NCBI GenBank assembly: GCA_024743435.1
Contig: JANSWO010000011.1
Span: 1 to 64,000, forward strand
DNA from: Pseudomonadaceae bacterium
GTDB lineage: Bacteria > Pseudomonadota > Gammaproteobacteria > Pseudomonadales > Azotimanducaceae
Length of the DNA stretch: 64,000 nt
Direction of reading: 5' to 3'
In this document: one piece after another, positions 24,627 through 32,813 of the stretch
Layout: each line of letters begins with the position of its first letter
Position numbering within the stretch: position 1 is the first letter of the stretch
Program-made: the position numbers and the translations under genes
The notes under the pieces: model-generated
The model's database searches: none
Told to the model about the DNA's origin: nothing
What the model saw: the letters and a program-made list of their open reading frames with translations, nothing else

Positions 24627-24809
24627 ATGAAAGATGGCAATTTGCTCATGACAACGGAGAACCCGGATCCGGCGGAACGCCCGGGACCTGCGGAACGGCC
24701 CGGCCCAGCGGAGCGTCCGGGACCGGCCGAACGACCGGGGCCAGCGGAGCGCCCAGGACCTGCGGAGCGCCCAGGACCTGCGGAGCGACCAGGACCTGCG
24801 GAGCGCTAG
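24627..24809 (+). CDS. PGPAER-repeat peptide
   Basis: A 60-residue peptide: a short lead (MKDGNLLMTTEN), one PDPAER and seven PGPAER units, then TAG. The repeats are identical in protein but differ at third codon positions, so the protein sequence looks conserved by selection. After the TAG the same frame stays open for 68 codons to a TAG at 25014-25016, so the peptide could be a shortened form of a longer protein. It lies between the TIR and caspase genes on the same strand. No known family. The start could also be the later ATG at 24648. Confidence 0.5.
   Translation: MKDGNLLMTTENPDPAERPGPAERPGPAERPGPAERPGPAERPGPAERPGPAERPGPAER
24663..24806 (+). repeat. 18-bp tandem repeat, eight units
   Basis: Eight direct repeats of 18 bp (such as CCGGGACCTGCGGAACGG) without spacers. 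The units differ almost only at codon third positions: Arg is CGC, CGG, CGT and CGA, and Pro is CCG, CCC, CCA and CCT. Only the first unit changes an amino acid (GAT for GGA). Confidence 0.95.
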
Positions 24810-25079
24810 GCGCGCGATGACCTGCGTTGTCTGAATTTGATCGATGTGCGGTATGGCACGACGGCGATCGCTGTCGGCTGTCAGCCAGCGCATGAAGGCA
24901 AACGCAGGGCGATGCCGACCCTTGGATGTCGACTCGTGGATGCCGAGCGAAAATCGGTCCATGACCTACCTGATGGTCGCAGAGCGCGCACAGCACCCAT
25001 AACCGCGAGCCTGTAGTGCGCAGCTGCCCTGCTACGCCATCAGCTTTCGTTACCGATAATAAGAAAGGGAAAATCCTCT

Positions 25080-27011
25080 ATGGCCAGCAAGCACGCGCTA
25101 CTCATTGGCGTTGATCGCTACGGCTTGCTTGATGATCGGTATCAACTCGCCGGCTGCGTCAACGATGCCAAGCTGATGGCTTCGGTTCTGACCGCTCGTT
25201 ACGGCTTTGAGCCCGACAATCTGATTGAGCTGCATGATCAAGCCGCAACCCGCCAGGCCATTCTGTCGGCGATGTCGACGCTCGTTGAGCGGGTCGAGCA
25301 GGATGACATTGTCGTGTTCCACTTCAGTGGCCATGGCTCACGAAGGACGACGGCTAACCCTGAGAAGTCCGGTGGCAAGGACAGTACGATCATGCCGCAC
25401 GACAGCGGCCGTCATCCCGAGCCTAACCGGGATATTGTCGATGATGAGATACACGCCTGGTTGCAGGAGCTTGCGAAGAAGACTCGCTACATCACGCTGA
25501 CGTTCGATTGCTGTCATTCCGGAACCATTACTCGCGACGTTTTTGCGGGCGCAGCTCGAAGTGTGGAGGCGGACACTCGCTCGTTGACGGACATGGGTGT
25601 CGATACTGATGCGGTGCCAGCGTTTTCGGTGCCGGCGCGTACAAGCTCCGCCGGTGGCTGGTTGGGCCAGAGCGATGCCTATGTCGTTCTGTCCGGTTGT
25701 CGGGAAAACGAGAAATCCAATGAGTACAGCCGCGGCGAGGGCGATGAGATGGTGCGCAATGGCGCGCTGACGTTCAATCTTTCTCAGGCGTTGACGGGTG
25801 CGGTGGCGGGCAGTACGTATCGGGATGTCTTCGAGAACGTTTCTCAAGGCGTCACCACGATGTTCCCAAATCAGCACCCGCAGATTGAGGGGCAATTGGA
25901 TCGCGAAGTACTTGGCGTTACGGATATCGAGCCCATGCGCTATGTGGCGCTTGCGAGTGTTGCAGATGAGCGCTGTGTGCTAGCCGGCGGTGCAGCTCAC
26001 GGGCTGCAATCTGGAAGTCGATGGGCGATCTATCCACCAGGAACCAAGGTGCCGAAGAGCGAGACTCAACTGGCTTTGATCGACATTACCTCGGTGGGCG
26101 CATTCGAAAGTACTGGCCGGATTGTCGAGTGCGCGGGCGAGCTTGTCCCGGGTGCTCGCTGCATTGAGTTGTCCAGACCAAAGAGCACGCCGTTGTCTAT
26201 CGATATCAGTGCACTCGCTGATGACCACGCGCAGCTTCTAACGGCTGCGCTCGCTGATTCGACAAATCTCGAATGTGTGGCGAGCGCTGACGATGCCGAT
26301 TTGCGCGCCTACGTCATACGGCCTAGAAATTCGACTGGCCAATCCGACCCATTGCCTCAGCTCAGTGAGGTTACACAACCGATCTGGGCCGTCGTTGGCA
26401 GTGACGGTGAACTGGCGATGCAGACGCATCCGGTGATTGGGCATGCGGCGCTGAAAGGCCTGGTTACCGATCTGGAAGTGGTTGCCAGCTATCGTAATGC
26501 GCTCGTGTTGAACAACGCGGCCAGCGAGTTGGATGTCGCGTTCAATATTTATCAAGAGTTGCCCAACGGTGAGTGGGAGCTGGCTAACGGCGGCAGCGCG
26601 AGATTTCGTGATGGCGACAGTATCGCGATCGAGATCGTCAACCGAACAGCCGCACCGGTTTGGGCGACTGTGCTGCAGTTCTGCGCCGACAAAGAGATCG
26701 CGCTGTTGTATCCGCCAAACAAAGATGGCGAACGCATTGAAGCTGATACCACCTTTGTGTTCGGGCGGGACAAGCGGCGGATCCGATTGTCGATGCCTGA
26801 CTCGCACGAGATTGATAGCGGCATGGAAACCTTCAAGGTGTTCATCACGACGCAGTCCGCAGACTACTCATGGTTGTGTCAAAGCGGCGCATATCGTCCG
26901 GAGGTGGCCGGTAAGAGCGCGCCGAGACTGCGCGCCGCGGCCATTGTTGGTGACGAAGAAGACGGTGATGACTGGATAAGCATCAACCGCAGTTACGAGT
27001 TGGTTCGATAG
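25080..27011 (+). CDS. Caspase-like (Peptidase C14/metacaspase) protease with C-terminal DUF4384-like region
   Basis: A 643-residue protein. The N-terminal 270 residues are a caspase fold: KHALLIGVDRYG, CVNDAKLMASVL, catalytic His85 in VVFHFSGHGSRR and catalytic Cys145 in LTFDCCHSGTI, followed by VVLSGCRENEKSNE. The catalytic pair is intact. Residues about 480-620 look like the DUF4384 domain found with caspases (VFRIYQELPN-type strands, CADKEIALLYPPNKDGERI, then METFKVFITTQSADYS). There is no signal or membrane helix, so it should be cytosolic. It lies 15 bases before the CHAT gene and is clearly cotranscribed with it. Confidence 0.93.
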   Translation: MASKHALLIGVDRYGLLDDRYQLAGCVNDAKLMASVLTARYGFEPDNLIELHDQAATRQAILSAMSTLVERVEQDDIVVFHFSGHGSRRTTANPEKSGGKDSTIMPHDSGRHPEPNRDIVDDEIHAWLQELAKKTRYITLTFDCCHSGTITRDVFAGAARSVEADTRSLTDMGVDTDAVPAFSVPARTSSAGGWLGQSDAYVVLSGCRENEKSNEYSRGEGDEMVRNGALTFNLSQALTGAVAGSTYRDVFENVSQGVTTMFPNQHPQIEGQLDREVLGVTDIEPMRYVALASVADERCVLAGGAAHGLQSGSRWAIYPPGTKVPKSETQLALIDITSVGAFESTGRIVECAGELVPGARCIELSRPKSTPLSIDISALADDHAQLLTAALADSTNLECVASADDADLRAYVIRPRNSTGQSDPLPQLSEVTQPIWAVVGSDGELAMQTHPVIGHAALKGLVTDLEVVASYRNALVLNNAASELDVAFNIYQELPNGEWELANGGSARFRDGDSIAIEIVNRTAAPVWATVLQFCADKEIALLYPPNKDGERIEADTTFVFGRDKRRIRLSMPDSHEIDSGMETFKVFITTQSADYSWLCQSGAYRPEVAGKSAPRLRAAAIVGDEEDGDDWISINRSYELVR

Positions 27012-27026
27012 CGTGGAGAAGCGGGC

Positions 27027-29327
27027 ATGAACTATCAGGAACTTACTATTGATTTTGTCGGCAAGTCGGCCAGCGGAGATGGTTACAACGTTAAGGTAGA
27101 GAGTTCGCTTGGCTACAGCGCTGAACAGGAGATCGTGATTCCTGAGGCTGCCTTCGACAATGCCGGCACGCTCGAAGGCCTGGTGCGCGGCGAAACTCGA
27201 AAGGCTGAGATCGATACCGACATCAATGTGCTTGAGCCGGAAGCATATGGCGAGCAGTTGTTCGAAGCCCTCTTCACCGGCGATGTTCGGCGCGTTTATG
27301 ACAAAGCGTCAGGTTCGGTGACTGATGCGCAGGACAGTGGGCTACGCATCAAATTGCAGTTCAGCCTGGCCGAAAACGACGATGCCAAGCTTGCTGAGAT
27401 TCCGTGGGAGCTGATGCGCGATTCGGCGGAGATGCAATACCTGAGTCTGAATCGCAGAACGCCCATTGTGCGATATGTGAACGCCCAGCAGCGACTGAAC
27501 CTTGAGCCGCTTGCCGGCGCGCTGCGTGTGCTGGTTGTGATGGCCAGCCCTCGAGGTGAAGCCCAACTGGATCTGGCAGCGGAAAAAGCCCGTATCCAGG
27601 AAGGCTGGGCGGCGGATCAGGATGTTGAAGTGACGTTCCTGGAGCACGCCACTCGACAGGCGCTGCAGGAAATCATTCCCGGCTATCACGTTATGCACTT
27701 CATGGGTCACGGCGTGCACAGCGACGGCGGTGGCGGCGCTATCGTTCTCGAAGACGAAGACGGCAACGCCGACCCGTTAGATGCGGACCGATTGGGGCAG
27801 TGGGTTAAGGGCGAGTCGCTTCGACTCGTTGTTCTCAATGCCTGTGAGACGGCCAAGAGTAGCGAAGGAAAGCCGTTCGCGAGTGTCGCCCCGCGCCTCG
27901 TCATGGCTGGTATTCCAGCCGTTATCGCCATGCAGTTTCCGATCTCTGATGATGCGGCGATCGATTTTTCAAAGATGTTCTACAAGCGTCTCGTCATGGG
28001 CGACCCCGTTGATGAGGCGACAGCGCGGGGCCGTGGTGCCATCTCTGCTGGCCATGGCGGCGAGATGGAATGGGGCACGCCGGTTCTGTTCATGCGTGCT
28101 CCCAATGGCCAGTTGTTCTCGAACAACCACTCCCAGGAAGTCATGCATTCTACGATATCCGGCGTGACGCCGGTGTCGCTGCCTGAACCCGAGCAGACAG
28201 TGTCGGGTGGCGTTGGACCCGTAGGGTCCACTGCCGCGCCTGCATCTACTGCCTCGACGACGAGGAAGAAGAAATCACCTGTCGGGCTTATCGCCGGCGG
28301 CGTGGTGCTGGCGCTGCTTGTTGCAGTCGTCGTGTGGATCATGACCTTCGAGGAGGCGTCATTTGAATTCGCTGGAGCCGATGCTGATGTCGTCACGTCC
28401 GTAAATACGGATGCCCGATTGATGCTGGTTCCTACAAACGAGTCGTTCTCCGCCAGCGAGTTTCGAAACTACCAGGTTGAGGTTGATGGCGACTACAGCC
28501 TGACGTTCTACGAAACTGAAAGCTTGATCGATGGTTGGCGCATCACGGTGTCCTCACCCATAGAGGGTCGATTCGAAGTAAAAGCCCGAGTGATCTCAGA
28601 GTTCGATCTTAGTGGCCTGGACGAACAGGCTGCCCAGTCTCTGCGCGAGAAGACCCCCTGGATTCGAACGACGGTTCAGTTTGGGGTGCTAGGAGAAGTG
28701 TTGGATGCGCTAGGCGCGCTTCAACAGCAGGTGGCAGATCCGAGCGTATCCACGGAAGCGCTCTACACCGATATTTACGATTTTCCCTACGTCGATCAGT
28801 TGGGGTCGTACCGAGACGACTACGAGAACCTCCGACAGTCCATGGGTGCGCTCTATCAGGCGAAGATCGAAGCGGATGCAGCCTTCGACAATCGAATGGT
28901 GCTGGTAGACAACAAAATACAGCGCTACGCGGATTGGCTTGCGCAGCTCGAAAGCGTGCGCGGCATTGCCGCAGAGCAGGGAGGTGAAGGTGCGGAGCAA
29001 CTCGCCCGGCTTCAGCAACTTCAGAGCGTTCCGAGACTGAACTCGATCGCTTTGTGCCACAACTCTGACAATTTCTGTGCAGGGGAAACCATATTCAGCG
29101 GCCGTGGGATTTATCCAGCCATCAAATTTCCGCCGGCATTCCGTAACAGCACTCTCGTGTTTGAGTCCTATCAAGGCGAGTCGCTTGCTGCGACGTTCGA
29201 TTTTCAGATTACGAATAACGGGTCTCAGATCCGCTATTTTCCCAACCCTGGTACGGGGGACTTCATGGTTGCCGTATTCAACGAAGCAGACGACATGATC
29301 TGGGCCCAGGATATTACGGTTCGCTAG
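27027..29327 (+). CDS. CHAT-domain protease with membrane helix and exported C-terminal domain
   Basis: A 766-residue protein. Residues about 120-360 are a CHAT domain: AEIPWELMRD, YHVMHFMGHGVHSDG with catalytic His228, and LRLVVLNACETAKSS with catalytic Cys273; VAPRLVMAGIPAVIAMQFPI and a closing GTPVLFMR complete it. A membrane helix (about 419-440) follows a Ser/Thr/Ala-rich linker and KKK. About 325 residues lie beyond it, with a coiled segment and a Cys pair (LCHNSDNFCAG), probably in the periplasm. CHAT and caspase are related clan CD proteases. The N-terminal 115 residues are a separate β-rich region. Confidence 0.93.
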   Translation: MNYQELTIDFVGKSASGDGYNVKVESSLGYSAEQEIVIPEAAFDNAGTLEGLVRGETRKAEIDTDINVLEPEAYGEQLFEALFTGDVRRVYDKASGSVTDAQDSGLRIKLQFSLAENDDAKLAEIPWELMRDSAEMQYLSLNRRTPIVRYVNAQQRLNLEPLAGALRVLVVMASPRGEAQLDLAAEKARIQEGWAADQDVEVTFLEHATRQALQEIIPGYHVMHFMGHGVHSDGGGGAIVLEDEDGNADPLDADRLGQWVKGESLRLVVLNACETAKSSEGKPFASVAPRLVMAGIPAVIAMQFPISDDAAIDFSKMFYKRLVMGDPVDEATARGRGAISAGHGGEMEWGTPVLFMRAPNGQLFSNNHSQEVMHSTISGVTPVSLPEPEQTVSGGVGPVGSTAAPASTASTTRKKKSPVGLIAGGVVLALLVAVVVWIMTFEEASFEFAGADADVVTSVNTDARLMLVPTNESFSASEFRNYQVEVDGDYSLTFYETESLIDGWRITVSSPIEGRFEVKARVISEFDLSGLDEQAAQSLREKTPWIRTTVQFGVLGEVLDALGALQQQVADPSVSTEALYTDIYDFPYVDQLGSYRDDYENLRQSMGALYQAKIEADAAFDNRMVLVDNKIQRYADWLAQLESVRGIAAEQGGEGAEQLARLQQLQSVPRLNSIALCHNSDNFCAGETIFSGRGIYPAIKFPPAFRNSTLVFESYQGESLAATFDFQITNNGSQIRYFPNPGTGDFMVAVFNEADDMIWAQDITVR

Positions 29328-29372
29328 GGCGAGGCGTGCAACGGTTATTCTGCTAGCGGGGATGAAGCATCA

Positions 29373-29897
29373 ATGCCACGATCGATAGTTGTTGCACCGC
29401 GGGCCGGCACAACAGCGGGTAGCGCAACTCGCGGCGGTCTTGATGACGATGAGTTCTCGGCGCCGCAGCCCGCCCCGGATGATTACACAGACCGGCTGGT
29501 CAAACTGATCCCCGCAGAAGTTGTGGCGTTTTATTTGTTTGCAGTGTCATCGCTGGAAAGTGCCGCGAACGCGCAGTCCGTTCAATCGTTCCTGCTGACC
29601 GCCCAGTGTCCGGGCGACGTGCACTCGATCTCAAATTCGGTCGCCACAGGGGTGCCCTGGCTGGTGATGCTGTTTTCGATTTTCGCGACGTACTTCTATC
29701 TGAAGTATCCACTCAAGGTGAAGGATTCCCGACAGCTTCTGATCACAACGGGTGCGTTCTGTGTCTGGGCATTCAGCCTCGGGTTTCCATTCACGCAGTT
29801 TGCCTGGTACACAGAAGCTTACGGTGGAATTCTGCTGGCTGCGTACACGCTGATTTCTCCGCACATTCCTCTGAGCGCGGATAAAGCAACCGCGTGA
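29373..29897 (+). CDS. Small membrane protein (LIPAEVV family) of the caspase-CHAT cluster
   Basis: A 174-residue protein with a disordered start (residues 1-35) and then YTDRLVKLIPAEVVAFYLF, a conserved signature of a bacterial membrane-protein family. Three or four helices follow: VVAFYLFAVSSLES, GVPWLVMLFSIFATYFYL, LLITTGAFCVWAFSLGF and YGGILLAAYTLI. Its role is unknown. It follows the CHAT gene by 45 bases on the same strand. By position it could be a membrane effector or anchor for the protease pair. Confidence 0.75.
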   Translation: MPRSIVVAPRAGTTAGSATRGGLDDDEFSAPQPAPDDYTDRLVKLIPAEVVAFYLFAVSSLESAANAQSVQSFLLTAQCPGDVHSISNSVATGVPWLVMLFSIFATYFYLKYPLKVKDSRQLLITTGAFCVWAFSLGFPFTQFAWYTEAYGGILLAAYTLISPHIPLSADKATA

Positions 29898-29934
29898 GTT
29901 GTTCGTAAGGTTGGTGAGGTAAGTAAGGATTCAG

Positions 29935-30342
29935 ATGGTCTTTCCCTCGAAAGTGGATACCTGGGTGTGGCTGGCGTTCGTTATTTCGTGCGTTGGGGTT
30001 GGTGCAGGGCTGCTGCCTGCATTTCTCGTCGACGATGTGGCGCCGATTTTTGTGCTGGCGACAACAGCGTTGTGCTTGCTGTTTATGGGGCTGTTTCTTT
30101 GGATGCTCCTGGGTACCGACTACACGGTGCTCGAAGACGAGCTCAGAATCAGGAGCGGACCTTTTCGTTGGGTAGTGGACCGCGCCCACATCCAAGGCCT
30201 GACAAGAACCCGCAACCCTCGATCTGCGCCCGCTCTATCGCTTGATCGTATAGAGATTCGCTATGGTGCGCGTGGCCGGGTTTTCGTGTCGCCCCAGGAC
30301 GCCGTCGGTTTTGCCAGCGCCTTGGGAGTGCCGCTTGAGTAG
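29935..30342 (+). CDS. Bacterial PH-domain membrane protein (DUF1200-like)
   Basis: A 135-residue protein with two membrane helices (VWLAFVISCVGVGAGLLPAF and FVLATTALCLLFMGLFLWML) followed by a PH-like domain: DYTVLEDELRIRSGPFRWVV, IQGLTRTRNPRSAPALSLDR, IEIRYGARGRVFVSPQD. This matches small PH proteins of the YyaB/DUF1200 type. The PH part should face the cytoplasm. It overlaps the next gene by eight bases and continues the same operon-like run. Confidence 0.85.
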   Translation: MVFPSKVDTWVWLAFVISCVGVGAGLLPAFLVDDVAPIFVLATTALCLLFMGLFLWMLLGTDYTVLEDELRIRSGPFRWVVDRAHIQGLTRTRNPRSAPALSLDRIEIRYGARGRVFVSPQDAVGFASALGVPLE

Positions 30343-31405
30343 GTCATCGGCTCTCGTCTCTTTGTCGATGCTGTGTTGTCTTGCGGCGCTGCCCGCAACC
30401 GCGTGCCGATGCGCCGAGCAGACGCTCGCCGAGTATTTTTCTGCAGCTGACGAAGTCTTTATTGGAACCTTGCAGGCGATTGTTGAACTCGACTCCCAGC
30501 GACGCGAGTTTCGCTTTGCTACACGCGGGCAGGCCTACAAGTCGCAAGAAGATGTGCGGCCCTATCCCTATGTGAGTACAACCTCCAGCGCTGCCTGTGC
30601 AGTCACGGCCACGGTGGGTGCTGACTATGTCGTGTTTGCCGAAGCCGATGAGAGTAGCGGCGCAAGCTGGATAACGAGCTGCAACGGCACCCGCTTGATC
30701 GACACTGAAAACTCTGCCAGCGGTGTATTCAAAGATGTACCCGGGCGATTTGTCGTGTCGCAACTCACGGCGTTGGCGGGGCTCGAGGCTCTCGCTCGGA
30801 TCGCGCGCGCCGAGGGCTCGGCCAGCCATCCTGACAACGAAACGTTGCAAGGCCTGCTGGACATAGCGGCGTTGAGTCACACCGAGCATGTGCCTTTGTT
30901 CGCGGCGGCTAATGGAGACTCGTGCGCGATAGCACGTCTGTCCAGTTACGAGCAGCTCGAACATCGTGAGGTTGGTTACGAGCAAGTCGCGGCCGAGGTT
31001 TACGCGTACGCGGATGATGCTGATCAGCGCTGGTACAAAGTCAGACTCACGAGCGGCGCCTATGCTTGGCTCAGCCCGGATGCGGCCGGCACGTATTGGC
31101 CGGTTGATGAGTTGTTGCCTCGAAGACTCAATTATTTGACCAACGGCTGGAATCGGATGCTGTGGCCGTCCCTCGGTGCAGGGTTGCCCACTCGTTTAGC
31201 TTATTCCACAGACACGCCTCCGCGGGAGCAGCCGGTGAATGTGATATCGACCGCTCGGATTGGCGGCAGTCTCTGGCTGGAGGTGGAGGTGCTGCGATCG
31301 AGTCCGTGTGAGTCGGGTGATTCGAGGGCGCTCGCGCGCGGCTGGATTCCCGCGTACTCGGGCCAGGGCGAACTGGTTGCCTGGTATTACTCCCGGGGTT
31401 GTTGA
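30335..31405 (+). CDS. Exported protein with TIMP/NTR-like and SH3-like parts
   Basis: The frame is open from 30263, but TTG at 30335 follows GGGAG and gives a signal peptide: LSRSSALVSLSMLCCLAALP then ATACRCAEQT. The mature start CRCAEQTLAEYFSAADEVFI is typical of the netrin/TIMP (NTR) fold, with two further Cys (AACAVTATVG and ITSCNG). A C-terminal half has an SH3-like repeat: RWYKVRLTSGAYAWLSPDAA and a similar LWLEVEVLRSSPCESGDS. Secreted to the periplasm. Function unknown; inhibitor or cell-wall binding role is a guess. Confidence 0.75.
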   Translation: MSRSSALVSLSMLCCLAALPATACRCAEQTLAEYFSAADEVFIGTLQAIVELDSQRREFRFATRGQAYKSQEDVRPYPYVSTTSSAACAVTATVGADYVVFAEADESSGASWITSCNGTRLIDTENSASGVFKDVPGRFVVSQLTALAGLEALARIARAEGSASHPDNETLQGLLDIAALSHTEHVPLFAAANGDSCAIARLSSYEQLEHREVGYEQVAAEVYAYADDADQRWYKVRLTSGAYAWLSPDAAGTYWPVDELLPRRLNYLTNGWNRMLWPSLGAGLPTRLAYSTDTPPREQPVNVISTARIGGSLWLEVEVLRSSPCESGDSRALARGWIPAYSGQGELVAWYYSRGC

Positions 31406-31442
31406 ATGACGCGAACGCCGGTTCGCAGGTTTGGAGAGTCGT

Positions 31443-31817
31443 GTGTTTGCGCTTGATCACATCAATATCTACGTTCGCGATGTCGCCCGCAGCCGGGCCT
31501 TCTATGAGCCGGTGTTCGCAGCATTCGGGTTCAGTGCGAATCGCGAGTTTGGTGAGGTTGCTGTTGGCTTTGGTGATGGCACTTATGCGGTATTCGCCAT
31601 TGTTCGTAGCGTCGAAGCAAACGAGCCGGGGCACGTTGCCTTCCGCGTGGAATCAAGGGCCAAGGTGGATGCGTTTTACTCACTCGCAATCAGCAGTGGC
31701 GGTGTTTGTAACGGACCGCCGGGACTGCGCCCCCACTATCACGAACATTATTACGCGGCATTTGTTCGAGACCCGGATGGCCATAACATTGAGTGTGTTT
31801 GTCATGCACCTGGATGA
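31443..31817 (+). CDS. VOC-family protein
   Basis: A 124-residue VOC protein: VFALDHINIYVRDVARSRAF with a metal-ligand His, FYEPVFAAFGFSANREFG, then HVAFRVESRAKVDAFYS and the closing RDPDGHNIECVCH with a Glu ligand. GTG at 31443 follows GGAG at 31433-31436 and is preferred over TTG 31431. This type is near the glyoxalase/fosfomycin-resistance-like group. It ends the long same-strand run; the next gene is convergent. Confidence 0.85.
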   Translation: MFALDHINIYVRDVARSRAFYEPVFAAFGFSANREFGEVAVGFGDGTYAVFAIVRSVEANEPGHVAFRVESRAKVDAFYSLAISSGGVCNGPPGLRPHYHEHYYAAFVRDPDGHNIECVCHAPG

Positions 31818-31825
31818 TTGCCCGC

Positions 31826-32251
31826 TCATCGTCCGCGGTCGTTGAAGCTCACCGAAAGAAAGTTTCCTGCGCCATCGCGCTCAACGCCTAAGACGGCCTC
31901 CACGGCAGCGGGCGGGATGCCGCCGAGAATGTGAGGAAACAACTCATCTTCAGAACCCGAGAACTCTGGCTGCTTGTCGCCGACCGCTGCCGTGCCTTCA
32001 AAGACTGTTCTGATACCGTGGGACAACAGTGAGTCGATGGTCATTTGCAGGCATAGCCATGTCCCTGGCACATCGGTGTAGAAGTGATTGGCAACGTTCA
32101 GTAGTAGCTGGGGGTTTGCCGTTGCGTGCGTGAAGCCATCCTGCTCATAGGTTGGTGGGTAGTAGATACGGTTGCTGTCGCGCGCCGCTCGCCAAAGTTC
32201 GGCCTGCACGAGGTGGAACAGATATGGGTGTTCAAGGTGGGCTAGAGTCAT
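31826..32251 (-). CDS. DUF952-family protein
   Basis: A 141-residue protein. The frame is open to 32305, but ATG at 32251 gives MTLAHLEHPYLFHLVQAELW, the normal DUF952 start. The family pattern is clear: RIYYPPTYEQDGFTHATANP, LLLNVANHFYTDVPGTWLCL, then a PHILGGIPPAAVEAV segment. DUF952 proteins are small and uncharacterised. It is convergent with the VOC gene at 31443 (eight bases between stops). Confidence 0.88.
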   Translation of the reverse strand: MTLAHLEHPYLFHLVQAELWRAARDSNRIYYPPTYEQDGFTHATANPQLLLNVANHFYTDVPGTWLCLQMTIDSLLSHGIRTVFEGTAAVGDKQPEFSGSEDELFPHILGGIPPAAVEAVLGVERDGAGNFLSVSFNDRGR

Positions 32252-32371
32252 GGTGCGCGCCTGTTGGTGGGAAGCTTGTGTGTGTGCAATGCTGCAGCAT
32301 CGCAACGCTTTGTGGCATGAATCAATGCTCGCAGGTAATAGTTGTCACTGGCGCGCAACCGACTACTTGAT

Positions 32372-32797
32372 ATGACCGAGCACAATTTGGCCCACCGCAG
32401 GCTCGCATTAGTGACCCTTGTCGTTGCTGATTACGATGAGGCGATTGCGTTTTACACCAATGTGCTTGGCTTTAAACTCGTGACGGATGAAGCGCTGGAC
32501 GGGGATGGCGATAGCGCAGACAAGCGTTGGGTCGTTGTGTCTCCGTCTGGCTCCCAACACGGTTGTGATTTGTTGCTTGCGCGAGCGGCTGGAAGTGATC
32601 AGCGCGAGTGCATTGGCGCACAGACCGGCGGTCGGGTCGGCTTCTTTCTGCATACAGAAGACTTTCGCGGCGATTATGAGCGGATGCAGCGCCTGGGCGT
32701 CAGCTTTCTGGAAACGCCCCGGGACGAGCCTTACGGCACCGTAGTGGTCTTTCAGGATCTCTATGGAAATCGCTGGGACCTGCTGCAGCCAAAGTGA
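32372..32797 (+). CDS. VOC-family protein
   Basis: A 141-residue VOC protein: RRLALVTLVVADYDEAIAFY, TNVLGFKLVTDEALDGDGDS, KRWVVVSPSGSQHGCDLLLA and the closing VVFQDLYGNRWDLLQP. ATG 32372 is preferred; the frame is open from 32342. A longer loop DGDGDSADK between the first strands fits the glyoxalase/lactoylglutathione-lyase-like group. It is 16 bases before the next gene and likely cotranscribed with it. Confidence 0.87.
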   Translation: MTEHNLAHRRLALVTLVVADYDEAIAFYTNVLGFKLVTDEALDGDGDSADKRWVVVSPSGSQHGCDLLLARAAGSDQRECIGAQTGGRVGFFLHTEDFRGDYERMQRLGVSFLETPRDEPYGTVVVFQDLYGNRWDLLQPK

Positions 32798-32813
32798 ACG
32801 AAGAGGAATGTCT

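Noticed and set aside
24663-24806. CRISPR array
   Set aside because: The 18-bp units are directly joined with no spacers and form a coding repeat.
24621-24996. Minus-strand frames rich in RRSWAL or QVLGAP repeats
   Set aside because: They are the antisense reading of the PGPAER repeat; the open frame comes from the repeat itself.
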